A stretch of DNA of 7,128 nucleotides from Candidatus Komeilibacteria bacterium RIFCSPLOWO2_02_FULL_48_11. Lineage in GTDB: Bacteria; Patescibacteriota; Patescibacteriia; UBA2169. The notes under the pieces were generated by a model. It made no database searches and was not told the origin of the DNA. It was given only the letters and a program-made list of their open reading frames with translations. Location: the NCBI GenBank assembly GCA_001818435.1, contig MHKO01000044.1, forward strand, positions 13,951 to 21,078, given 5' to 3'. A program made the translations under genes and the position numbers. Positions 1 to 5,208 of the stretch are shown piece after piece; the stretch's first letter is position 1; each line of letters begins with the position of its first letter.

Positions 1-172
1 CCACCCGTCCGGCCGTATCCACCAAGTGCTGTTTGCCAGTATAAAAAGGATGGCAATTTGAGCAAATTTCCGTGTGGATTTCCGGCATAGTTGAACCAGT
101 CGTAAAAGTATTGCCGCAGGCGCAAGTTACCTTGGCTTGAGGGTAATATTTAGGATGGATGTCTTTTTTCAT
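1..172 (-). CDS. rpmE: Ribosomal protein L31, zinc-binding form (5' part; gene runs off left edge)
   Basis: The minus strand encodes 57 residues from ATG at 172 with no stop before the edge, so the C-terminus is missing. The start MKKDIHPKYY is the canonical L31 N-terminus. Cys17 and Cys19 (CAC) with Cys37 and Cys40 (CSNC) form the four-cysteine zinc site of the zinc-containing L31 type, and HPFYTGKQ at 41-48 is the family signature. L31 is a small 50S protein at the central protuberance that contributes to bridges with the 30S head. The usual length is 65-80 residues, so only a short tail is lost. The gene is divergent from glnA. No Shine-Dalgarno is visible, and the best promoter puts the transcript start almost at the ATG. 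Identification is firm. Confidence 0.95.
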   Translation of the reverse strand, partial: MKKDIHPKYYPQAKVTCACGNTFTTGSTMPEIHTEICSNCHPFYTGKQHLVDTAGRV

Positions 173-181
173 AATAAAAAT

Positions 182-210
182 ACCATACTATACTCTGCGG
201 GAAAATGCAA
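182..210 (-). promoter_or_regulatory. Candidate sigma-70-type promoter for rpmE
   Basis: Read on the minus strand, TTGCAT (205-210) and TATGGT (182-187) are separated by 17 bases. The expected transcription start is near 175, only about 3 bases before the rpmE ATG. If real, the mRNA is leaderless or nearly so, which fits the missing Shine-Dalgarno. Neither box is a perfect consensus, so this is a sequence-based inference. Confidence 0.4.
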
Positions 211-310
211 GGGTTTTGACTATCCACAAGTAGGCAACAAGCACAAGCCAACTAAACTCCGGCTCATGGGCCAAGCCGAGAGGCATGACTCTTTTTTATT
301 TTTACAAATT

Positions 311-319
311 TGTTATAAT
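311..319 (+). promoter_or_regulatory. Extended -10 promoter for glnA
   Basis: TGTTATAAT is a perfect extended -10 element (TGn plus consensus TATAAT). No convincing -35 box lies 16-18 bases upstream, where the sequence is T-rich; extended -10 promoters can work without one. The predicted start near 326 gives a 50-base AT-rich leader before the glnA ATG, with no Shine-Dalgarno in it. Confidence 0.55.
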
Positions 320-375
320 TAGCATAAGTTAGTTTATTTTTACGCTAATTATTAAACAAATTATCATAAATCAAT

Positions 376-1812
376 ATGCCAGAAGCTGAAAACTTGAAAA
401 ATTTTCTTGAAATTTCCTATGATGAGCTGGAAACCATGAATTTGCAGGCTCTGGAGCGGGCCGAGAGCGCTGGCGCAACGGAGCTGGCCAAGGAGCGCCG
501 GGCTTATCTGGCCAAAGAAAAGAGGCTCAAGGCCGTCACCTTGTGCTTTACGGATTTGGAAGGCCGTTTTCACATGCTGGATTATGACAAGAAATATCTC
601 CTCTCCGCGGCTGATAATTTAACTTTTGACGGCTCTTCGGTGCGCGGCTTCAGCCAACAGCACGAATCAGACTTGCGCCTCTCTGTTGACTGGGCCAGCC
701 TCCGCTGGCTGCCGGCTGACGTGTTTGGCCCTGGCAAGGTGATAATGTTTGCGGATGTTCTGGGACGGGACCGCGCGCCGTACGAATCTGATTTCCGAGG
801 GCAATTAAAATTTTACAGCCGCGAGCTCAAGAAAAAACAAGGTTTAATTGCTTATGCCTCCCCGGAAATTGAGGGTTTTCTGGTGGCTGGCGCGGGGGCG
901 GAACAACGCTATGCCGAGACCGGAACGTTTAACCTTATTTCCACTGGCGGCTATTATCACTCCTTGCCCTTGGGCCAGCTGCGCCAGTTTATTGACCGCG
1001 CGGCCGAGGCCCAGCGCGCCTTGGGTTTTAGAAACGAAAAAGACCATCCCGAGGTGGCGCCGTCGCAGTTTGAAATGAATTTTGCCTACGCCGACGCTGT
1101 CCGGGCCGCGGACCAGGTTCAGCTTTACAAATTAGTTTGTCGGCAGGTGGCTAACAGCTTGGGCCTGACAGCCACTTTTTTGCCCAAGCCTTTTTCCGGC
1201 ATTAACGGCTCGGGCATGCACACTAATTTTTCTTTGTTCAAAAACAATAAAAACATTTTTTACAGCCGCCGCGGCCAGGACGGCTTGTCGGATCTGGCTC
1301 ACGATTTCATTTCCCGCACTTTAAACCACGCTCCGGAGGTTTGTTTGGTGTTTAATTCCAGCGTCAATGCCTACCGCCGCTTGGATCCGCGTTTTGAAGC
1401 GCCGAACCAAATTAAAGTTTCAGCCATTGACCGCGGGGCCATGATCCGCATTCCAGCGGGCAATGAAAACAGCACGCGCCTGGAAATCCGCTCCATCGCT
1501 CCGGATGCCAATCCTTATTTGGCGTTCTACGCCATCATGAAAACCGGGCTGGAAGGCCAGCCATTGCAGAAAAGCAAAGACAAGCGCGAGCGCTTGCGTT
1601 TTTTGCCGGACAACATTAACGATGCCATCAAGATTTTTAAGGGGAGCGACTTTGCGGCCAAGATATTAGGCAGCGTGAATCAAGAAAAGTATGCCAGCTA
1701 CAAGCAGGCCGCCTCGGACCGCAGCCCCAAGGCCTTGGGCAGCCTGATTAAGCCCTCGGAAATTATTTATCATCATGAGGTGACCAATCAGGTGTTGTGG
1801 CATGATTTCTAA
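376..1812 (+). CDS. glnA: Glutamine synthetase, type I
   Basis: The enzyme makes glutamine from glutamate, ammonia and ATP in the cytoplasm. At 478 residues it has full GSI length. After a roughly 45-residue N-terminal lead, the beta-grasp domain carries DGSS at 85-88. Catalytic positions align by motif: Glu164/Glu166 (PEIEGF), Glu226 and Glu233 (HPEVAPSQFE), the NGSGMH loop at 277-282, Arg335 and flap Glu341 (RRLDPRFEAP), Arg353, Arg358 (IRIP), and Glu370/Arg372 (LEIR). In the usual HHE motif the second His is Pro225 here. The NLYDLP adenylylation-site motif is absent, so control by tyrosine adenylylation is unlikely. No Shine-Dalgarno precedes the ATG, which is placed by the extended -10 promoter upstream and by in-frame similarity starting soon after it. 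It stands alone, divergent from rpmE, with no nitrogen-regulation genes nearby. A related gamma-glutamyl ligase is a less likely alternative. Confidence 0.93.
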   Translation: MPEAENLKNFLEISYDELETMNLQALERAESAGATELAKERRAYLAKEKRLKAVTLCFTDLEGRFHMLDYDKKYLLSAADNLTFDGSSVRGFSQQHESDLRLSVDWASLRWLPADVFGPGKVIMFADVLGRDRAPYESDFRGQLKFYSRELKKKQGLIAYASPEIEGFLVAGAGAEQRYAETGTFNLISTGGYYHSLPLGQLRQFIDRAAEAQRALGFRNEKDHPEVAPSQFEMNFAYADAVRAADQVQLYKLVCRQVANSLGLTATFLPKPFSGINGSGMHTNFSLFKNNKNIFYSRRGQDGLSDLAHDFISRTLNHAPEVCLVFNSSVNAYRRLDPRFEAPNQIKVSAIDRGAMIRIPAGNENSTRLEIRSIAPDANPYLAFYAIMKTGLEGQPLQKSKDKRERLRFLPDNINDAIKIFKGSDFAAKILGSVNQEKYASYKQAASDRSPKALGSLIKPSEIIYHHEVTNQVLWHDF

Positions 1813-1833
1813 TTTTTTGGCAAAGACAGCCAA

Positions 1834-1895
1834 AATCGTGAAAACATAGTAATTTTTGCCACCTTTTCACGGTTATGTTGACAAAACCGTGACAA
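1834..1895 (+). promoter_or_regulatory. Three copies of an 11-base motif, candidate operator
   Basis: AATCGTGAAAA (1834-1844, plus strand), AACCGTGAAAA (1864-1874, minus strand) and AACCGTGACAA (1885-1895, plus strand) differ from one another at only one or two positions. Copies two and three form an 8-base perfect inverted repeat (TCACGGTT / AACCGTGA) around a 10-base spacer that contains TTGACA. Centre-to-centre distances are 30 and 21 bases, close to whole helical turns. This arrangement looks like a regulator binding site between glnA and the zinc-ribbon gene. The binding protein is unknown and function is inference. Confidence 0.4.
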
Positions 1896-1927
1896 GAGAA
1901 AATGTTGATTTATTAAAAATGTTATAT

Positions 1928-1957
1928 TTTACACATGGTAAAACAATATCTTATGTT
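1928..1957 (+). promoter_or_regulatory. Weak candidate promoter for the zinc-ribbon gene
   Basis: TTTACA (1928-1933) and TATGTT (1952-1957) are 18 bases apart, with an expected start near 1964, 29 bases before the ATG at 1993. The region is very AT-rich, so such matches arise easily by chance. It would place the three-copy motif array just upstream of the promoter, in an activator-like position. Confidence 0.25.
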
Positions 1958-1992
1958 AGCCAAAAATTAACAAAAAGTGTTAAATAATTCGT

Positions 1993-2193
1993 ATGGCCAG
2001 TGAAAATGTTCAAAAAAAAGAAAAATGCAAAAAATGCGGAAGTGAAAACATTATTATGGTTGAATATTCCCACGATAGCCCAGAATATTATGATGGCGTG
2101 AGTGAAATACAGTGTAAAGATTGCGGGGCGCGTTTTGGCAGGTGGTCAGAAAGAGAGCTTAAAGAAGGGGAAGTAGAGAAGAGATTTGGCTGA
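1993..2193 (+). CDS. Small zinc-ribbon protein of unknown function
   Basis: This 66-residue protein has two CxxC pairs, Cys12/Cys15 (CKKCG) and Cys41/Cys44 (CKDCG), spaced as in a single treble-clef or rubredoxin-like zinc ribbon. Between them is an acidic, aromatic stretch (SPEYYDGVSEIQ). A basic/acidic tail with GRWSERELKEGE follows the second pair. The YDGVSE...CG.R.GRWS pattern resembles small uncharacterised zinc-ribbon proteins I recall from phages and metagenomic bacteria, but I cannot name a family. There is no signal peptide or membrane segment, so it should be cytoplasmic, perhaps binding nucleic acid or a protein. No Shine-Dalgarno precedes the ATG, and no obvious terminator follows before the cimA promoter. 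Coding status is supported by the paired CxxC motifs and an uninterrupted frame. Confidence 0.75.
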   Translation: MASENVQKKEKCKKCGSENIIMVEYSHDSPEYYDGVSEIQCKDCGARFGRWSERELKEGEVEKRFG

Positions 2194-2201
2194 TCAGACA
2201 T

Positions 2202-2229
2202 TTGACACTTTTCCAATCTATGCTAAACT
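2202..2229 (+). promoter_or_regulatory. Promoter of the cimA leader transcript
   Basis: A consensus -35 TTGACA (2202-2207) lies 16 bases from -10 TAAACT (2224-2229), which is preceded by TGC as in an extended -10. The expected start near 2236 is only about 7 bases before the leader-peptide ATG at 2243. The leader ORF would therefore be translated from a nearly leaderless end, consistent with the absence of a Shine-Dalgarno. Confidence 0.65.
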
Positions 2230-2242
2230 TTATCCACAAGCT

Positions 2243-2317
2243 ATGACCTCCACCCGCAACATCATTATCAGCATTATTATTACCCCTTTCGCGAGTGGTT
2301 GGCTTTTAGTTAGGTAA
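2243..2317 (+). CDS. Isoleucine-rich leader peptide of the cimA attenuator
   Basis: This 24-codon ORF, too short for routine gene calling, encodes MTSTRN, then IIISIII, then TPFASGWLLVR and a TAA stop. Codons 7-13 (2261-2281) contain six isoleucines (ATC ATT ATC AGC ATT ATT ATT). No other amino acid is clustered to that degree. Such runs mark leader peptides of amino-acid operons, where shortage of the cognate charged tRNA stalls the ribosome; ilv leaders in enterobacteria carry branched-chain residues in the same way. The isoleucine run lies between segments 1 and 2 of the attenuator, and the stop codon falls in the loop between segments 2 and 3. Both positions are those expected for control by ribosome position. 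There is no Shine-Dalgarno, but the promoter places the transcript 5' end almost at the ATG. The peptide itself probably has no function after synthesis. Confidence 0.85.
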   Translation: MTSTRNIIISIIITPFASGWLLVR

Positions 2318-2365
2318 ATTTTGATAAAACGATTCAAGAAGCCCTCCACTGGCGAGGGCTTTTTT
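2250..2365 (+). promoter_or_regulatory. Isoleucine-responsive transcription attenuator controlling cimA
   Basis: Four pairing segments can be read. Segment 1 (2250-2257, CCACCCGC) pairs with the start of segment 2 (2291-2298, GCGAGTGG) at 7 of 8 positions. Segment 2 (2286-2307) pairs with segment 3 (2337-2358) at 19 of 22 positions, counting three G-U pairs. Mismatches are at 2293/2351, 2299/2345 and 2300/2344. Segment 3 contains the 5' arm of the terminator and most of its 3' arm, so 2:3 and the terminator exclude each other. A ribosome stalled at the Ile codons (2261-2281) would mask segment 1 and free segment 2 to form the antiterminator. A ribosome reaching the stop at 2315 would cover segment 2, letting the terminator form. 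With no translation, 1:2 forms and transcription terminates. The pairings are visible in the sequence; the mechanism is inferred from the known trp/his/ilv attenuators. Confidence 0.82.
2339..2365 (+). terminator. Rho-independent terminator of the cimA leader (attenuator terminator)
   Basis: AAGCCCTC (2339-2346) pairs with GAGGGCTT (2354-2361) around a CACTGGC loop, and six T residues (2360-2365) form the U-tract. It lies between the leader-peptide stop and the cimA ribosome binding site, with no gene between, so it ends transcripts before cimA rather than after a gene. Confidence 0.88.
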
Positions 2366-2451
2366 GATTGTTTTGTCAAAGAAAATTTTTTGGCAGAACT
2401 TGATCTTTACAAATTATTTTTACTTCACATCTCACAGAGAGGAAAGCCAAC

Positions 2452-4038
2452 ATGGTCGAAATTTACGATACCACACTCCGGGACGGTGCGCAGGCCGAGG
2501 GGATTTCGTTTTCATTTGAAGATAAACTGCTCATTGCGCGCCGGCTTGACGATTTGGGCGTTGCCTTTATTGAAGCTGGATGGCCGAACCCGACTAGCCC
2601 CAAGGATTTGGAAGTCTTTGAACGATTGCGCCAAGAATCATTCGAGCACGCGCAGGTGGTGGCATTCGGCAGCACGCATAAGGTGAATCGCACTCCGGAG
2701 AATGACGAGGGACTGGCCACGTTGCTGAAGGCCGGCACTAAGCATGTAACCATTTTCGGCAAGAGCTGGAATTTGCATGTAACCAAGGTGCTCGGCACCA
2801 CGCTTACAAATAACCTGCGTCTGATTGAGTTTTCGGTGCGTTTTCTTAAGGACCAGGGCAGGCGCGTCTGCTATGATGCGGAGCACTTCTTTGACGGCTA
2901 TCGGGCGGACAAGGACTACGCGCTTGAGACGCTCCGCGCCGCGCTCGACGGCGGGGCATCGGTAATTGTGCTCTGCGATACCCGCGGTTGCACACGCACG
3001 AGCATTCTGCAGAACATTATACGCGATGTCCGCCGGCAGTTTGGCGGGGTTCAGTTCGGCATCCACACGCACAATGATATCGGCCTGGCCGTATCAAACA
3101 CCATTGCCGCGGTAGAACTTGGTATGGAGCAGGTGCAATGCACTGTCAATGGCTATGGGGAGCGGTGTGGGAACGCAGATTTATGTACTGTGGCGCCCGT
3201 GCTCGAGCTGGGTATGGATATCCGGTGCCTAGCTCCTGACGGCCTTGAGCAGCTTACTGATTTTTCACGTTTTGTGAGCGAGGTGGCAAACATTGCGCCA
3301 GACCGGTGGCAGCCGTTCGTTGGCGAAAGCGCATTCGCGCACAAGGGCGGAGTGCATGCCGATGCCATGGTCAAGTGCTCGGAATCGTATCAGCATTGCG
3401 ACCCCGCGCTCGTGGGCAACCAGGGGCGGCTCGTCACCTCGGAACAGTCCGGCCGCGCTACGCTTTTGGCCAAGCTCCAGCACCTGTTTCCAGGCATGGA
3501 CAAAGCAAGCGAGCCGGTGCGAAAACTACTCGAGCAACTCAAATTACTTGAGAGCCAGGGTTACTCGTTCGAGACTGCTGATGCTTCGGTAGAGGTGCTC
3601 GCGTGCAAGATGCTGGGCATGTACCGCGACCCGTTCCATCTCATCGGCTTTAGGACAGTGGATCAAAAGACCGCGGACGGAATTGAGGCTGAAGCCGTCG
3701 TGCGGTTGGTGGTTAACGGAGAGACGTACCACACGGTTGCCGCGGCCATTGGCCCAGTGGATGCGCTTGATATGGCGCTTCGGCAGGGGCTCGAGCAGGT
3801 ATACCCATGCCTTAAATTGGTGCACCTTGTTGACTACAAGGTGCGTGTGTTGGCGAATGGTCAGGAAGGCACTGCTGCCAAAGTGCGGGTGCTCATAGAG
3901 TCCGAAGACGAGCACCACACCTGGGGCACAGTTGGTGTTTCGGAAAACATTATAGAGGCGAGCTGGCTCGCCCTGGTTGACAGTCTGTCGTATAAACTCC
4001 TCAAAGAGGGGGTGGATATTTCAGAAGCGCACGTCTGA
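2452..4038 (+). CDS. cimA: (R)-citramalate synthase
   Basis: The enzyme condenses pyruvate with acetyl-CoA to (R)-citramalate, the entry to 2-oxobutanoate and isoleucine without threonine. The 528 residues begin with the DRE-TIM barrel: YDTTLRDGAQAEG (Arg10 and metal ligand Asp11), FGKSWNLHV at 102-110, YDAEHFFDGY at 141-150, HTHND at 205-209 (His205/His207 metal ligands), NGYGERCGNA at 233-242 and HKGGVH at 297-302. Residues about 395-520 form a LeuA-type C-terminal regulatory domain, so isoleucine feedback inhibition is likely. TLRDGAQAEG, the FGKSW and AEHFFDGY blocks, and the length match the CimA branch rather than 2-isopropylmalate synthase (LeuA) or homocitrate synthase. The start is fixed by AGAGAGGA (2436-2443), 8 bases before the ATG, a clear Shine-Dalgarno unlike most neighbours. 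An isoleucine-codon leader and attenuator precede it and a strong terminator follows, so it is a single-gene unit. Partner enzymes are not in the window. Confidence 0.9.
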   Translation: MVEIYDTTLRDGAQAEGISFSFEDKLLIARRLDDLGVAFIEAGWPNPTSPKDLEVFERLRQESFEHAQVVAFGSTHKVNRTPENDEGLATLLKAGTKHVTIFGKSWNLHVTKVLGTTLTNNLRLIEFSVRFLKDQGRRVCYDAEHFFDGYRADKDYALETLRAALDGGASVIVLCDTRGCTRTSILQNIIRDVRRQFGGVQFGIHTHNDIGLAVSNTIAAVELGMEQVQCTVNGYGERCGNADLCTVAPVLELGMDIRCLAPDGLEQLTDFSRFVSEVANIAPDRWQPFVGESAFAHKGGVHADAMVKCSESYQHCDPALVGNQGRLVTSEQSGRATLLAKLQHLFPGMDKASEPVRKLLEQLKLLESQGYSFETADASVEVLACKMLGMYRDPFHLIGFRTVDQKTADGIEAEAVVRLVVNGETYHTVAAAIGPVDALDMALRQGLEQVYPCLKLVHLVDYKVRVLANGQEGTAAKVRVLIESEDEHHTWGTVGVSENIIEASWLALVDSLSYKLLKEGVDISEAHV

Positions 4039-4066
4039 AATACAATAGCATTGCCCTTTCATTAAC

Positions 4067-4100
4067 GCAGCCAATCAAAGTTTGATTGGCTGCTTTTTTT
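4067..4100 (+). terminator. Strong rho-independent terminator after cimA
   Basis: GCAGCCAATCAAA (4067-4079) and TTTGATTGGCTGC (4081-4093) are perfect complements, giving at least 11 base pairs with a tight loop, followed by seven T residues (4094-4100). It starts 28 bases after the cimA stop and separates cimA from the rpsB cluster. Confidence 0.95.
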
Positions 4101-4102
4101 CT

Positions 4103-4156
4103 CCGCCTCCTCCCGCCTCCACGGCGGGCAGGCGGCGGATCCGCCGATGAGGCGGG
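4103..4156 (+). repeat. GC-rich compound hairpin
   Basis: CCGCCTCC occurs twice in tandem (4103-4110 and 4113-4120). CCCGCCTC (4112-4119) pairs with GAGGCGGG (4149-4156), enclosing a 14-base palindrome CGGCGGATCCGCCG (4133-4146). It lies between the cimA terminator and the rpsB promoter and contains no ORF. Its base composition is sharply more GC-rich than the flanks, which suggests a dispersed intergenic element. A second backstop terminator is possible, since GCATTTTTT follows at 4159. Confidence 0.6.
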
Positions 4157-4184
4157 TTGCATTTTTTGTATTTTATGCTATTAT
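4157..4184 (+). promoter_or_regulatory. Promoter of the rpsB-tsf-pyrH cluster
   Basis: TTGCAT (4157-4162) and TATTAT (4179-4184) are 16 bases apart, and TGC directly before the -10 makes it an extended -10. The expected start near 4191 leaves a leader of about 128 bases before rpsB. The -35 box abuts the GC-rich hairpin. Confidence 0.6.
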
Positions 4185-4190
4185 ATGGCT

Positions 4191-4318
4191 ACTTTATCAA
4201 TCATACTGTTTGAGGCCAAGGATCCTCCCCCCATAGCCACCCAGAGGGTGGCGACGGGGGGCCCAAAGCCAGTGAGAACAGTAGTCGCCGCCTTTTGGCG
4301 GAAAAAGGAGAATATATT
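4191..4318 (+). promoter_or_regulatory. Structured 5' leader of rpsB, possible S2 autoregulatory element
   Basis: The long untranslated leader has clear structure. CCCCCC (4227-4232) pairs with GGGGGG (4256-4261), and within it GCCACCC (4236-4242) pairs with GGGTGGC (4246-4252), giving a 35-base hairpin with a small internal loop. CCGCC (4288-4292) and GGCGG (4297-4301) form a second hairpin with a TTTT loop, ending 4 bases before the Shine-Dalgarno AGGAG (4306-4310). Hairpins next to the ribosome binding site are typical of ribosomal-protein autoregulation, and rpsB leaders elsewhere are controlled by S2. I do not recognise a named RNA family here; regulation is inference. Confidence 0.45.
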
Positions 4319-5047
4319 ATGTCAGAAGTCACACTTCCATCAATGGAAGAATTATTGGAGGCCGGAGTTCATTTCGGGCACACCACCAGCCGGTGGCATC
4401 CCAAGATGAAGTCTTTTTTGTATGGCAAAAGAGGCGGGGTCCATATCATTGACTTGGCCAAGACCCGCGAGAAATTGGCTGAAGCCGTAGTGGCGGTGGC
4501 CAAGACAGCAGCTTCTGGCAAGGCCGTGCTGTTTGTCGGGGTCAAGCCTTTGGCCAAAACTGCGGTTGTTGAAGAGGCGGTGCGTTCTGGTTCGCCATTC
4601 ATGGTCAACCGCTGGATCGGCGGCACTCTCACCAACTGGCCGGCGGTCAATGGCATGATTAAGCGCATGAAGCAGCTGGAGGATGACCAGGCCGCCGGCA
4701 AGCTGGACAAGTACACCAAAAAAGAACAGCTTGATTTCATGCAGGAGCGCGAAGACTTAAAAGAAGTGGTGGGCGGTCTGCGAGACTTAAAAGGCGCGCC
4801 GAGCTTGCTTTTTATAGTGGATGCCAAGTATGATAAAACCGCGCTTTCCGAGGCCAATAAGCTCAAGATTCCGGTGGTGGCCATTTGCGACAGCAACATC
4901 AATCCTGGTAAAATAACTTATCCCATTCCGGCCAATGACGATGCTCTGAAATCCATCAACTTAATCAGTCGTATCATCGCGGATGCCGTGATTGTCGGCA
5001 AAGAGAAGGCCAAGGCAATCGCTACTGAAGCGGCGGTTAAACCATAG
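4319..5047 (+). CDS. rpsB: Ribosomal protein S2
   Basis: This 242-residue protein of the 30S subunit matches S2 along its whole length. It opens with LPSMEELLEAGVHFGH and SRWHPKM, followed by YGKRGGVHIIDLAKT. NRWIGGTLTNW lies near residues 94-104, and the C-terminal signature includes FIVDAKYDKTALSEA, VAICDSNINP and ANDDALKSI. S2 binds the 30S body-head junction late in assembly and is needed for S1 or mRNA docking in many bacteria. The ATG at 4319 is chosen because AGGAG lies 8 bases upstream; the in-frame TTG at 4295 falls inside the leader hairpin and would add eight residues absent from S2. It is the first gene of the cluster with tsf and pyrH, and its transcript carries a long structured leader. 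Confidence 0.97.
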   Translation: MSEVTLPSMEELLEAGVHFGHTTSRWHPKMKSFLYGKRGGVHIIDLAKTREKLAEAVVAVAKTAASGKAVLFVGVKPLAKTAVVEEAVRSGSPFMVNRWIGGTLTNWPAVNGMIKRMKQLEDDQAAGKLDKYTKKEQLDFMQEREDLKEVVGGLRDLKGAPSLLFIVDAKYDKTALSEANKLKIPVVAICDSNINPGKITYPIPANDDALKSINLISRIIADAVIVGKEKAKAIATEAAVKP

Positions 5048-5064
5048 TAATAAAATAATTTTCA

Positions 5065-5198
5065 CGTCATCCCGAGCGAGGCGTACTCGCCGAGTCGAGG
5101 GATCTCATCGGTTATCCACGAGATTTCGGCCAAAGGCTGACCAGCCTCTGGCTGGCCTCCACTCGCCCGCCGAGTACGGCGGCTCGGTCGGAATGACG
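5065..5198 (+). repeat. Hairpin repeat of the CGTCATCC family, copy 1 (rpsB-tsf spacer)
   Basis: The 134-base element is bounded by CGTCAT (5065-5070) and ATGACG (5193-5198), and the arms stay complementary inward with gaps. The left arm contains a mini-hairpin GGCG-TACT-CGCC (5080-5091) and the right arm a matching one, CCGCCG-AGTA-CGGCGG (5167-5182). A central hairpin CCAGCC-TCT-GGCTGG is at 5141-5155. The left end CGTCATCCCGAGCGA resembles the left end of the repeat between tsf and pyrH. It fills nearly the whole spacer and ends 10 bases before the tsf ATG. It looks like a non-coding mobile or REP/MITE-like repeat. Confidence 0.8.
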
Positions 5199-5208
5199 GC
5201 TACTAATT

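Noticed and set aside
1815..1835. TTTTGGC / GCCAAAA hairpin right after glnA as a glnA terminator
   Set aside because: The stem is 7 bases and mostly A-T, and neither strand has a T-run after it. A structural role is possible but terminator status is not supported.
2390..2420. Second promoter directly before cimA (TTGGCA and TATTTT)
   Set aside because: Spacing is 18-19 bases and both boxes are weak in an AT-rich stretch; it would bypass the attenuator and nothing else supports it.
2321..2686. 121-residue ORF across the attenuator terminator and the start of cimA
   Set aside because: It overlaps cimA in another frame, runs through the terminator hairpin and has no family features.
2638..3072. 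144-residue minus-strand ORF inside cimA
   Set aside because: It is an antisense shadow of a strongly conserved enzyme, with no start signal or recognisable domain.
4227..4261. Known riboswitch in the rpsB leader
   Set aside because: I compared the hairpin and flanks by memory with common riboswitch cores and found no match; ribosomal-protein control is more plausible next to rpsB.
4295..4318. Earlier TTG start for rpsB adding eight residues
   Set aside because: It lies inside the leader hairpin, and the added residues run across the Shine-Dalgarno of the ATG at 4319, which has ideal spacing and the normal S2 N-terminus.
4369..4902. 177-residue minus-strand ORF opposite rpsB
   Set aside because: Its composition (Ser/Leu/Ala-rich) is the complement of the S2 codons; no motif or ribosome binding site.
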